From an uncultured Prevotella sp. (GTDB lineage Bacteria; Bacteroidota; Bacteroidia; Bacteroidales; Bacteroidaceae), in contig CALCHM010000192.1 of assembly GCA_937901345.1 (NCBI GenBank), positions 1 to 8,969 on the forward strand: 8,969 nucleotides of DNA. The letters run 5' to 3'. The notes under the pieces are model-generated. The model saw only the letters and a list, made by a program, of their open reading frames with translations, searched no databases and was not told where the DNA came from. This document shows positions 1 to 7,757 of the stretch, one piece after another; within the stretch, counting starts at the first letter, position 1; every line of letters starts with the position of its first letter. The position numbers were made by a program, and so were the translations under genes.

Positions 1-540
1 GCGATATTTTACCTCGCCACCGTGGTAGGCAGCCCGCATATCGCGATATTTTACCTCACCACCGCGGTAGTCAGCCCGCATATCGCGATATTTTACCTCG
101 CCACCGTGGTAGGCAGCCCGCATATCGCGATATTTTACCTCACCACCGCGGTAGTCAGCCCGCATATCGCGATATTTTACCTCGCCACCGTGGTAGGCAG
201 CCCGCATATCGCGATATTTTACCCCGCCACCGTGGTAGGCAGCCCGCATATCGCGATATTTTACCTCGCCACCGTGGTAGTCAGCCCGCATATCGCGATA
301 TTTTACCTCGCCACCGTGGTAACCAGCCCGCATATCGCGATATTTTACCTCGCCACCGTGGTTGCCGACCCGCATATCGCGATATTCTGCCTCGCCACCG
401 TGGTAGTCAACCCGCATATCGCGATATTTTGCCTTGCCACCGTGGTTGCCAGCCCGCATATCGCGATATTTTACCCCGCCACCGTGGTAGTCAGCCCGCA
501 TATCGCGATATTTTACCTCGCTGACCACGGCGTAGCATCC
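1..540. repeat. 42-bp tandem repeat array (13 units, left end truncated)
   Basis: The octamer GCGATATT recurs every 42 bp at 1, 43, 85, 127, 169, 211, 253, 295, 337, 379, 421, 463 and 505, giving twelve complete units and a thirteenth that decays from about 521 (remnants of the unit can be followed to about 540). The block CCCGCATATCGCGATATT, which contains the perfect 12-bp palindrome ATATCGCGATAT, is identical in every complete copy. Substitutions are confined to the other 24 positions, mostly the stretch after the CCACCGTGG motif. Because 42 is a multiple of three, three of the six frames stay open across the array, so long open frames here (for example + strand 22-546 with a GTG start, a 14-residue repeat) are expected by construction and are not good evidence of a gene. 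The array begins outside the window, so the true copy number is unknown. Function unknown. Confidence 0.95.
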
Positions 541-556
541 CCCTAACTCCTCATTG

Positions 557-588
557 TTTCTTAATTATACATTTTTTTTGTAGTTTTG
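557..588 (+). promoter_or_regulatory. Putative Bacteroidota-type promoter of addA
   Basis: TAGTTTTG at 581-588 matches the Bacteroidota -7 consensus TAnnTTTG exactly. TTTC at 557-560 sits 20 nt upstream and is one mismatch from the -33 TTTG element. The region between is A/T-rich with a run of eight T. Transcription would start near 593-597, giving a leader of about 30-35 nt before the ATG at 629. The location, between the end of the repeat array and the gene, fits. This is inferred from consensus only. Confidence 0.55.
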
Positions 589-628
589 CATAGCGTTGTT
601 CAGCGTCCATGATTCTAAAATTTTGTCT

Positions 629-3600
629 ATGAAATCTCTACTTGTTTACAAGGCTTCGGCAGGAAGCGGAAAGACGTTTACGCTTGCCGTTGAATACATC
701 AAACTTTTGATTGCGAATCCGTATGCTTATCGCAACATTCTTGCCGTAACTTTCACCAATAAAGCTACGACAGAAATGAAGGTGCGCATCATCGGACAAC
801 TTAACGGCATTGCCAAGCAATTGAAAAGTTCGGAAGATTATTTCGAGAAGGTAAAGAATGCCCCTGAAATTCAAGCGCTCGGCCTTTCTGACCAGCAAAT
901 TCGCCAGCGTGCACAACAGGCACTCAGCGCCATGCTCCACGATTATAGTCGCTTCCGCATCACGACAATCGACTCCTTCTTTCAGAGCATTGTGCGCGAA
1001 TTGGCCTACGAACTTGACCTTACGGCAAACCTCCGCGTGGACATCAAGTCGGAAGAAGCCTTGGCTGAAACCGTAAAGAGTATCGTGAACGACATCAACC
1101 ATTACACCAACGAGGCAGAAAGCAAGGAGAAGATGCGCTTAATGAGCATACTGACAAACTTTATGTTCGAACGCATTGATGCCGATAAGTCGTGGAACGT
1201 GATTGGAGAAATCAAGAACTTTTCGGGAAACATCTTTAAGGAAGTCTATCTCAAGCAACAAGATGACGTGCGCCTCAACATCGGGGATGCCCAAATATTG
1301 TCAAGCGTAAAGGACGACTTGAAAGACGTAGAACACCAGGCAGTGGTGTATCTTCAAACTATGGGCAGTTCACTCGTCAGCGAAATGGAACCTCACCTTG
1401 AAGAGATGAAAGGCAGAACCAAAGGTCCCATTGCTGTAGTGAAACGCATTGCAGCGTTTAAGAAGGAGAGAACCATTGGAGAATACATGAAAAAACTGCA
1501 GGCCATCCCCGGCACAAACGGTCTCAACTTCTTTAACGACCTGTCCACTTGGGGAAAGACGCCTGCCGCTTGCGACAATTTCTTTGCGCTAGGTCTCTAC
1601 GAGAAGTATCGCTCCATTTATACCGAAGTAGGTCACGTGGTGCGCAAAATTATTACCGCCAAGATGATGTTGCAACACATCAACGAAATGATGCTACTCA
1701 ACACCATCAACGACACCCTCAGACAGAAGAATAAGGAAAACAACCGTTTCATCCTTGCCGACACCGCACACTTCCTACGCGAGATGATTGACGATTTTGA
1801 CGTGCCCTTCATCTATGAACGTACCGGTACGCGCTATAAGCACATCATGATTGACGAATTCCAAGACACGAGCGAATTGCAGTGGGAAAACTTCAAACCA
1901 CTACTGCATAATAGTTTGGCCGACGATAGCCGATGCCTCGTGGTGGGAGACGTGAAGCAGAGCATCTACCGTTGGCGCAATAGCGACTGGCGCACGCTCA
2001 ACGACATGGAGCATGGCGAATTTAAGGAAAAGATTGAACTTCCTCCCCTCGATACGAATTACCGCAGTTCAGAGCGCGTGGTGGAATTCAACAACAACTT
2101 CTTCAAGAAAGCAGCACGCTTCGTCGCCCAAAAGTATAATGAAGCCACCACGTTCGCTGATGGTAGCAACGCCAACGAAGACCGTGCACAGGCCATTACG
2201 ACAGCCTACAAGGAAGTGATGCAGCAGGTGCCCAAAAAACATCGCGGTTATGGTTATGTGAGAGTGGAACACCTGCTTTATACCAAGGACGACGCTAACG
2301 ATAGTACAGCAGGAGCAACTCCCGAGATGGAGCAATCTGCCGCACCAAAATCTAAAAAAGAGCAGATGCTCGACAGTTTTGGAGCCACCATGACAGAACT
2401 CTTGGCTAGCGGCGTTCATCCCCGCGACATTGCCGTCTTGGTGCGTACGAATAATCAGGGAGCAGACATTGCGGATTATCTGGAGAAACATTTTCCCCAC
2501 GTAAAAGTGGTGAGCAACGAAGCATTTCTTCTGGAATCTTCGCTCGCGGTAAGCATGCTGATTGCAGCCTTACGCGTGCTTGCCAATCCGCAAAACGTGA
2601 TCGAACGCTACACGCTTGCCGCACTTTATCACCGCGAAGTGAAATGTAAAGCGGCAGCTACAACTGTCAACGAAGCGGAACTGCAAGCAGCAGCAAACGC
2701 CATCTTCTCCATGCCGAAGGAACAGGTGGAAACCTTGCTCCCCTGGGGCGATGAAGCAGCACAACGCGCACTGGTTGAAATTCCGCTCTACGAACTCTGT
2801 GAGCGCCTCTACGACTGCTTCGACCTGAAGACCATCAAGGGACAGGATGCTTACCTCTACACCTTCTTTGACCAATTGTTAGCCTACTTACAAGACAACC
2901 ACTCAACGATTGATGCCTTCCTGACCTACTGGGACGAAACGATGCATGAGACACCCGTTCCGATGGGAACAACTGATGGTTTGCAGATTCTGACCATCCA
3001 TAAGTCAAAGGGATTAGAGTTCCACACCGTCATCGTACCCTTCTGCGATGGAAAGGCAGATGGTTTGAAACCATCTAGCAAACCCTTATTGTGGTGTAAA
3101 CCCGAGGAAGCGCCTTTCAATCAGTTGAAACTCGCCCCTGTGGAGTATGGTAGCACCATGAAAGAGTCACTCTTCCACAAGGATTTTGATGAGGAACTTT
3201 TACGCCAACTGGTGGACAATCTCAATGTGCTCTACGTGGCCTTCACACGAGCAGAAAACAACCTCGTTATCCTCACTGGTGCTGACCCCAGTAAAGAAGT
3301 GGGAAAAACCACGAGCGACATGACCGACATTATCAACATGGCACTGCTCGGAGAGGAAAACAACGGTGTGTACACATGGCCCACTTTCAAGGAAACGGCA
3401 AAGACATATACCTTTGGCGAGATTGTACCCTCACGTGATAACTCAAAGAATGATACCGCTGAGACCGAAGATGCCACAAAAGCAGATGCTGCTGAAGAAG
3501 AAAAAGAGGTGAATTATTTAGAACCCGAATTCAAGAAATGCATCCAACCCTTCACCTCACGAACTGCGACGGTGGATTTCCGACAGTCAAACGACTCCGT

Positions 3601-4099
3601 GCGCTTCCTGAAAGGCGAAAACGAAGACACCGCTTTGTCAGAAATGCAACAATACGTAGAGGCGGGCAACTTTTATCACGCCCTCTTGGAGCGCATCCAC
3701 ACCCTTGACGACATTGCCCATGTCATTGACGAATTCGAGCGCGAAGGTCTCATTGCAGGCACAGCGCATAAGCAAGAGGTTGAAGCATACATGCAACGCA
3801 TTTTTGAAAACGAAACTGCTCGCGAATGGTTCTTGCCTAAGTGGCGCGTGCTGAACGAACAAAACATTCTCATACCCCTCAATGCTGAAAAGAACAAACG
3901 ATTTGAACGCCCCGACCGCGTTATCTGCGACGGCGAAACGACAATCGTGATTGACTATAAAACCGGTGGTGTGAAGACCCTAAAAAATCTTGAACAAGTG
4001 CAAGATTACGTAGAACTCCTTCAGAGCATGGGTTATCCCAATCCGAAGGGTTACGTGTGGTACTTGAAATACAACGAAATTGTTCCCGTTGTTGTGTGA
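629..4099 (+). CDS. addA: AddA/RecB-type UvrD helicase with C-terminal PD-(D/E)XK nuclease
   Basis: This is an SF1A helicase-nuclease subunit of 1156 aa (B. subtilis AddA is about 1230), expected to unwind and cut DNA ends in the cytoplasm during double-strand break repair. All core helicase motifs are visible: Walker A ASAGSGKT at residues 9-16, then the TFTNKA and TTIDSF motifs, DEFQDT from D409, GDVKQSIYRW from G440, TNYRSS from T476, TIHKSKGLEF around H791 and YVAFTRAE from Y869. A charged, acidic linker (about 935-975) precedes the nuclease, whose H1017, D1096 and D1109-Y-K1111 form the usual RecB-family metal site. Start choice: ATG 629 puts Walker A nine residues in, as is usual for this family. 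An in-frame TTG at 596 would coincide with the predicted transcription start and add eleven residues of no apparent value. No Shine-Dalgarno is seen. It lies 130 nt upstream of its likely partner addB. The AddA name rests on architecture and neighbour; a general annotation would be UvrD-helicase domain protein. Confidence 0.93.
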   Translation: MKSLLVYKASAGSGKTFTLAVEYIKLLIANPYAYRNILAVTFTNKATTEMKVRIIGQLNGIAKQLKSSEDYFEKVKNAPEIQALGLSDQQIRQRAQQALSAMLHDYSRFRITTIDSFFQSIVRELAYELDLTANLRVDIKSEEALAETVKSIVNDINHYTNEAESKEKMRLMSILTNFMFERIDADKSWNVIGEIKNFSGNIFKEVYLKQQDDVRLNIGDAQILSSVKDDLKDVEHQAVVYLQTMGSSLVSEMEPHLEEMKGRTKGPIAVVKRIAAFKKERTIGEYMKKLQAIPGTNGLNFFNDLSTWGKTPAACDNFFALGLYEKYRSIYTEVGHVVRKIITAKMMLQHINEMMLLNTINDTLRQKNKENNRFILADTAHFLREMIDDFDVPFIYERTGTRYKHIMIDEFQDTSELQWENFKPLLHNSLADDSRCLVVGDVKQSIYRWRNSDWRTLNDMEHGEFKEKIELPPLDTNYRSSERVVEFNNNFFKKAARFVAQKYNEATTFADGSNANEDRAQAITTAYKEVMQQVPKKHRGYGYVRVEHLLYTKDDANDSTAGATPEMEQSAAPKSKKEQMLDSFGATMTELLASGVHPRDIAVLVRTNNQGADIADYLEKHFPHVKVVSNEAFLLESSLAVSMLIAALRVLANPQNVIERYTLAALYHREVKCKAAATTVNEAELQAAANAIFSMPKEQVETLLPWGDEAAQRALVEIPLYELCERLYDCFDLKTIKGQDAYLYTFFDQLLAYLQDNHSTIDAFLTYWDETMHETPVPMGTTDGLQILTIHKSKGLEFHTVIVPFCDGKADGLKPSSKPLLWCKPEEAPFNQLKLAPVEYGSTMKESLFHKDFDEELLRQLVDNLNVLYVAFTRAENNLVILTGADPSKEVGKTTSDMTDIINMALLGEENNGVYTWPTFKETAKTYTFGEIVPSRDNSKNDTAETEDATKADAAEEEKEVNYLEPEFKKCIQPFTSRTATVDFRQSNDSVRFLKGENEDTALSEMQQYVEAGNFYHALLERIHTLDDIAHVIDEFEREGLIAGTAHKQEVEAYMQRIFENETAREWFLPKWRVLNEQNILIPLNAEKNKRFERPDRVICDGETTIVIDYKTGGVKTLKNLEQVQDYVELLQSMGYPNPKGYVWYLKYNEIVPVVV

Positions 4100-4102
4100 G
4101 CA

Positions 4103-4130
4103 CAGAGTACAGAGCGCAGAGTGCAGAGTA
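4103..4130. repeat. Heptamer tandem repeat after addA
   Basis: CAGAG recurs at exactly 7-bp intervals at 4103, 4110, 4117 and 4124, giving four CAGAGNN units (TA, CG, TG, TA). The array starts three bases after the addA TGA stop. A fifth isolated copy, CAGAGCG, lies at 4185-4191. It resembles the short tandemly repeated heptamers known from other bacterial groups, notably cyanobacteria. No function can be read from it. Confidence 0.8.
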
Positions 4131-4142
4131 CAACTGCCATCG

Positions 4143-4169
4143 TAGAGACTTCATATTATGGTGTCTCTA
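4143..4169. repeat. Inverted repeat / possible hairpin between addA and addB
   Basis: TAGAGAC (4143-4149) and GTCTCTA (4163-4169) are perfect 7-bp inverted arms around a 13-nt A/T-rich loop; a G-T pair could extend the stem by one. No T-tract follows, so it is a poor intrinsic terminator. The arms look like a decayed copy of a dispersed palindromic GTAGAGAC...GTCTCTAC intergenic element, but that resemblance is from memory. It lies in the 130-nt gap (4100-4229), where I see no small gene and no clear promoter for addB. Confidence 0.55.
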
Positions 4170-4229
4170 TAGAGCACAACAGCACAGAGCGGGAAACGCG
4201 AACCGTTTTGTTTACTAAAAACTTTAACC

Positions 4230-7200
4230 ATGACTCCATTTCTCCAAATAGTTGCACGCCAACTTTATCATAAGATGAAGGAAAATTCAGAAGGATTGAC
4301 CGTCATCTTCCCCAACAAGCGCGCAGGACTCTTTTTCAACAAATACCTACGTCAAGAGTTAGAGGGCTACATGTGGGCGCCTCAATATGTGACGATTGAC
4401 GAAGTGTTCAGAAACTTGAGCACGAAGCAAGTGGCAGACCCCATTGAATTGGTATGTCGCTTGTATCGTGTGTACCTCAAAGTGACGGGGCGAAACGAAC
4501 CTCTCGACCGCTTTTATTCGTGGGGCGAAACGATGTGTCGCGACTTCGACGATATCGACAACAGTTTGGCACGCGCTGACAAGTTGCTCGGAAATGTTAA
4601 GGAACTGGAGGACCTCAAAAACTTCGACTTCCTAACGCAGCAACAACAGGAGGCGCTGAAGACCTACTTCGACCATTACATGAAGAAGGAGGACACGGAA
4701 TTGAAGCAGAAATTCGCTGCCATCTGGGAACATCTGTACCCCATCTACCAGCAATTCCGCGAGACGCTTGCCCAAGAGGGACTCGCCTATATGGGGATGC
4801 TGAAACGCGAAGTGGTGGAAGGGTTGGAAACGATGCAACAAACTCCCGATGCCGGAATATCTACGAATTTGCCACCCTTCTTGCAAGGGCGTCGTTTCGT
4901 AGTGGTTGGGTTTAACGTCCTAAGTCCAACAGAGCAGCGCTTGTTCTTGGCGATGAAGCGCATGGTGCCTATTGAATTCTATTGGGACTACGACCGAGGT
5001 TACACCAACCTTGGCGAGGCCGACGAACAGCACAGCGTTTATGAGGCGGGACAGTTTATAAAGGAGAACATCCAGCTCTTTGGAAACGCGTTGGATAGTC
5101 TTACCGAGGAAGCGCAAGAAGAAGCCTTCGACAACCTGCGTCGCCCCAAGCAAATTACGTATGTAGAGACAGCCACGGAAACAGCGCAAACCCGCTATGT
5201 TGACGGATGGTTGACAGAAACGTTGAAAAAGGATACCGACATGATACGTACGGCGGTTGTATTGTGTAACGAGGGCAACCTACAACCCTTGCTGCATAGC
5301 ATTCCGACTACGTTTGGGAATAACCAAAAGACCCTACTCAACATCACGATGGGTTATCCTTTGGGCGAAACCCCGATAGTGAGTTTCTTGATTGCCCTTG
5401 CCGAACTCCAAATACTGGGGCGTGCGGGTAAGGATTGGCGCTATCAATATGTGAGCGGAGTGCTCAACCATCCCTACGCAGGACGTTTGGATGCACAGGA
5501 GACGGCGCGTTTGAACAAACATCTCGTGCAAAACAAGGTGTATTTCCCCTCCAGTGCAGACCTCCAGACCGAAGGACCTTTACATGCACTGTTTCAACCT
5601 ACTGAGGGAAACACCCACCTCTTGCGCTATCTTGCAAGTGCCACACAAGCCGTTGGGATGACGTTTAAGAATCAGAAAAGTTTAGATGCGTTGGATCAGT
5701 TGTACTGCGAGTCTGTATTTGCAGCCTACACGCTGATTAACCGCTTGATTTCGTTAAGCGAAATTCTGGTTGATGGCGAAACGGTCCCCTTGTTTGATGT
5801 GAAAGGCACCACGCTCCTATACCTTCTGCGCAGTTTGTTGCAACAAAAGTCCATTCCCTTCCATGGCGAACCTGCGGAGGGGGTGCAGATTCTCGGATTA
5901 CTCGAAACGCGCTGTTTGGATTTTGACAATGTCGTGTTGCTCTCTGCCAACGAGGACTTCCTACCCGGAAACTCCCACAGAGCCTCCTTCATTCCCTACA
6001 ATCTGCGTGAAGCTTACGGCATGACCACGATTGAAAGACAGGTGGCACTCTCTGCCTATTACTTCTACCGTCTCATTAGTCGCGCTTCTAACATTGCCCT
6101 ACTCTACAACGTGTCAACCGATGGCATGGCTTCGGGAGAAAGGTCGCGCTTCTTGTCGCAATTATTGGCAGAAGTGGGTGTGAAGGACGGAAAGAGACGC
6201 GCCTTGCTCTCGCCACAAACGAAACCCACCTTCTGCTCGCTCACAACAACGAGCGAAGCAACTGCTACTTACACCATTGAAGTGGAAAAGAGCGAAGAGG
6301 TCATGAATGAACTCTGCAACCGTTTTGACATTGCCAACCAAGAGGATCCACGCTTCCTTTCACCCTCGGCAATCAACACTTATTTGAATTGCCCGCTACA
6401 ATTCTACCTGCAATATGTCGTAGGGCTCAAGGAAGAAGATGAACTTACGGAAGATGTTGACAGTCGTGATTTCGGTACCATCTTCCACGAGTGTATGGAA
6501 CAACTTTACACGCCCTATAAAGGGAATGCGGTGTGGAAGAATGGGAAACTGAGATTCGAACCGGGCAGAGAAATCTCTGAAAGTCAACTGAAGGAGATGG
6601 CCGACGACGAAATGGGACTCGACAAAGTGCTATCGTATGCCTTTGCAAAGGTGTTCTTCAAGGTGAAAGACGAAGAAAAGCGCAAGAACTTCAAACTGCG
6701 CCTCAATGGTGAGCAAGAAATCAACCGCCTTATCATTAAGCGCTATGTCAAAAAGCAGTTGAACTACGATGCGAAACTCGCACCCCTGAAAATCCTGGGA
6801 TTGGAAGAGACGGTGAAACACGTGGTTGATGTCCCATCGGGAAATCGCACGCTGAAAATCCTGCTTGGGGGAATCATTGACCGCTGGGATGAAATCAATT
6901 GGGGCGAAGGCAATGTGCAACGCATCTTAGACTACAAAACTTCGCAATCGCGCACCTCAGGTACGCCTACGGTGGCCGACATTTTTGACACTACACGCGA
7001 TGAGATGTTCCGCTATATCTTCCAAACCTTCTATTATAGTTTTGTGGTCGACAAGGTGTTGCTGACCAATGGGGTGCATCTCATGCCCTCGTTGATGTTT
7101 ATAAAGTTGACTTCAAAAGTAAAAGAGAAGGCATCAAAACTTTCTGACGCAAATGCTTCTCGTAAGCTTTACGCAGAAGAAATGGGTGTGAAAATCAAAG

Positions 7201-7409
7201 AGCAGACACCAAACGCGGACGGCAAAACGAAGAGCCACACCGTGATTGACTACTTTAACGACACAGCCCAAGAGTTTGAGGAACGCCTCATGACCTTGCT
7301 TGCCGAAATCTTTTCACCCGATGTGCCTTTCAGTCAAACGTCATGTCAGAAACACTGCGCATATTGTAACTTCCGCAAGATTTGCGGACGCAAGGTGGAG
7401 AAATATTAG
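4230..7409 (+). CDS. addB: AddB-like subunit: inactivated helicase fold with PD-(D/E)XK nuclease and 4Fe-4S cluster
   Basis: This is the probable partner of the upstream AddA: 1059 aa, slightly shorter than B. subtilis AddB (about 1166). The N-terminus goes directly to a motif-Ia-like FPNKRAG (27-33), with no GxGKT anywhere before it, so ATP-driven unwinding by this subunit is not expected. UvrD/AddB-like segments recur at about 375-395 (NITMGYPLGE) and 550-630 (GLLETR through NEDFLPG and the ERQ region). The C-terminal nuclease has H753, D884 and D901-Y-K903. C721 together with C1043, C1046 and C1052 (one distant Cys, then CxxC-x5-C) matches the 4Fe-4S staple of AddB nuclease domains; C1039 is an extra nearby cysteine. 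In the known complexes the helicase-dead subunit scans for Chi and its nuclease cuts the strand opposite the one AddA cuts. ATG 4230 follows an A/T-rich leader without Shine-Dalgarno. Co-transcription with addA is plausible despite the gap. Alternative label: PD-(D/E)XK nuclease family protein. Confidence 0.9.
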   Translation: MTPFLQIVARQLYHKMKENSEGLTVIFPNKRAGLFFNKYLRQELEGYMWAPQYVTIDEVFRNLSTKQVADPIELVCRLYRVYLKVTGRNEPLDRFYSWGETMCRDFDDIDNSLARADKLLGNVKELEDLKNFDFLTQQQQEALKTYFDHYMKKEDTELKQKFAAIWEHLYPIYQQFRETLAQEGLAYMGMLKREVVEGLETMQQTPDAGISTNLPPFLQGRRFVVVGFNVLSPTEQRLFLAMKRMVPIEFYWDYDRGYTNLGEADEQHSVYEAGQFIKENIQLFGNALDSLTEEAQEEAFDNLRRPKQITYVETATETAQTRYVDGWLTETLKKDTDMIRTAVVLCNEGNLQPLLHSIPTTFGNNQKTLLNITMGYPLGETPIVSFLIALAELQILGRAGKDWRYQYVSGVLNHPYAGRLDAQETARLNKHLVQNKVYFPSSADLQTEGPLHALFQPTEGNTHLLRYLASATQAVGMTFKNQKSLDALDQLYCESVFAAYTLINRLISLSEILVDGETVPLFDVKGTTLLYLLRSLLQQKSIPFHGEPAEGVQILGLLETRCLDFDNVVLLSANEDFLPGNSHRASFIPYNLREAYGMTTIERQVALSAYYFYRLISRASNIALLYNVSTDGMASGERSRFLSQLLAEVGVKDGKRRALLSPQTKPTFCSLTTTSEATATYTIEVEKSEEVMNELCNRFDIANQEDPRFLSPSAINTYLNCPLQFYLQYVVGLKEEDELTEDVDSRDFGTIFHECMEQLYTPYKGNAVWKNGKLRFEPGREISESQLKEMADDEMGLDKVLSYAFAKVFFKVKDEEKRKNFKLRLNGEQEINRLIIKRYVKKQLNYDAKLAPLKILGLEETVKHVVDVPSGNRTLKILLGGIIDRWDEINWGEGNVQRILDYKTSQSRTSGTPTVADIFDTTRDEMFRYIFQTFYYSFVVDKVLLTNGVHLMPSLMFIKLTSKVKEKASKLSDANASRKLYAEEMGVKIKEQTPNADGKTKSHTVIDYFNDTAQEFEERLMTLLAEIFSPDVPFSQTSCQKHCAYCNFRKICGRKVEKY

Positions 7410-7429
7410 CGAAAGGGCGAGGTATTAAA

Positions 7430-7551
7430 ATTCTGATAACCCCTGAAAACGCAAATTTGGAGTCTAGCAAACTGGAGCGTACTCAAAAGGATTAAAATGA
7501 AGGCAGCAAACTGGCGGGGACCCAAAATGAGGTCAAAATAGTGGTCCCAAT
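7430..7551. repeat. Degenerate ~39-bp repeat units in addB-SDR gap
   Basis: AGCAAACTGG occurs at 7466-7475 and 7505-7514, and each copy is followed by similar A-rich sequence containing CAAAA and AAAAT. A more decayed start, GCAAATTTGGAG, is at 7451. These look like two or three eroded units of about 39 bp. Within the second unit GGGACC (7517-7522) and GGTCCC (7543-7548) form a 6-bp inverted repeat with a 20-nt loop. No terminator with a T-tract is evident after addB. Confidence 0.5.
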
Positions 7552-7713
7552 GACTGTCGGGATGCCAGATTTTTCCCAAATGGCGCTATGCAGACTGTCA
7601 GGGCTCCAGATTTTTCCAAAATGGCGTCATGCAGACTGCAGGGCTCCAGATTTTTTCCAAATGGCGTCATGCAGACTGCAGGGCTCCAGATTTTTCCAAA
7701 ATGGCGTTATGCA
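7552..7713. repeat. 40/41-bp tandem repeat, four units
   Basis: Four direct repeats start at 7552, 7593, 7634 and 7674 (41, 41, 40 and 40 bp). The shared core is GACTG, then a GGGCTCCAGA-like block, a run of T, CCAAATGGCG and ATGCA. The last two junctions form the near-palindrome TGCAGACTGCA (7630-7640 and 7670-7680), 5-bp arms around a single base. The first unit is the most divergent. The one-base length difference lies in the T/A homopolymer stretch and makes the array unsuitable as coding repeats. The 7410-7757 gap holds no gene I can support; most of it is this array and the degenerate units before it. Confidence 0.9.
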
Positions 7714-7719
7714 ACTTTA

Positions 7720-7729
7720 GCATGCATGC
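7720..7729. repeat. 10-bp palindrome upstream of the SDR gene
   Basis: GCATGCATGC is a perfect palindrome 28 nt before the GTG start. It could be an operator-type site but may be chance. A weak -7-like TATCTTAA follows at 7734-7741 without a properly spaced -33 element, so I do not call a promoter here. Confidence 0.3.
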
Positions 7730-7757
7730 CGCCTATCTTAAAACATATTCTTAATTC

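Noticed and set aside
1..540. CRISPR array
   Set aside because: The unit repeats with a fixed 42-bp period and the segments between conserved blocks are near-identical, so there are no distinct spacers; no cas gene is in view.
22..546. Protein gene with 14-residue repeats on the + strand
   Set aside because: It is a by-product of a unit length divisible by three. It starts with GTG inside the array, has no leader or ribosome site, and two other frames are equally open.
596..628. TTG start adding eleven residues to AddA
   Set aside because: It falls at the predicted transcription start and the extension has no family counterpart; ATG 629 places Walker A correctly.
4100..4229. Separate promoter for addB
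   Set aside because: No TAnnTTTG with a properly spaced -33 element is present; CCGTTTTG near 4203 lacks the TA.
7497..7541. Small ORF of 14 codons after addB
   Set aside because: It lies inside the degenerate repeats, has no ribosome site and is too short to support.
7517..7548. GGGACC/GGTCCC inverted repeat as addB terminator
   Set aside because: It has only six pairs and a 20-nt loop, no T-tract after it, and lies over 100 nt past the stop codon.
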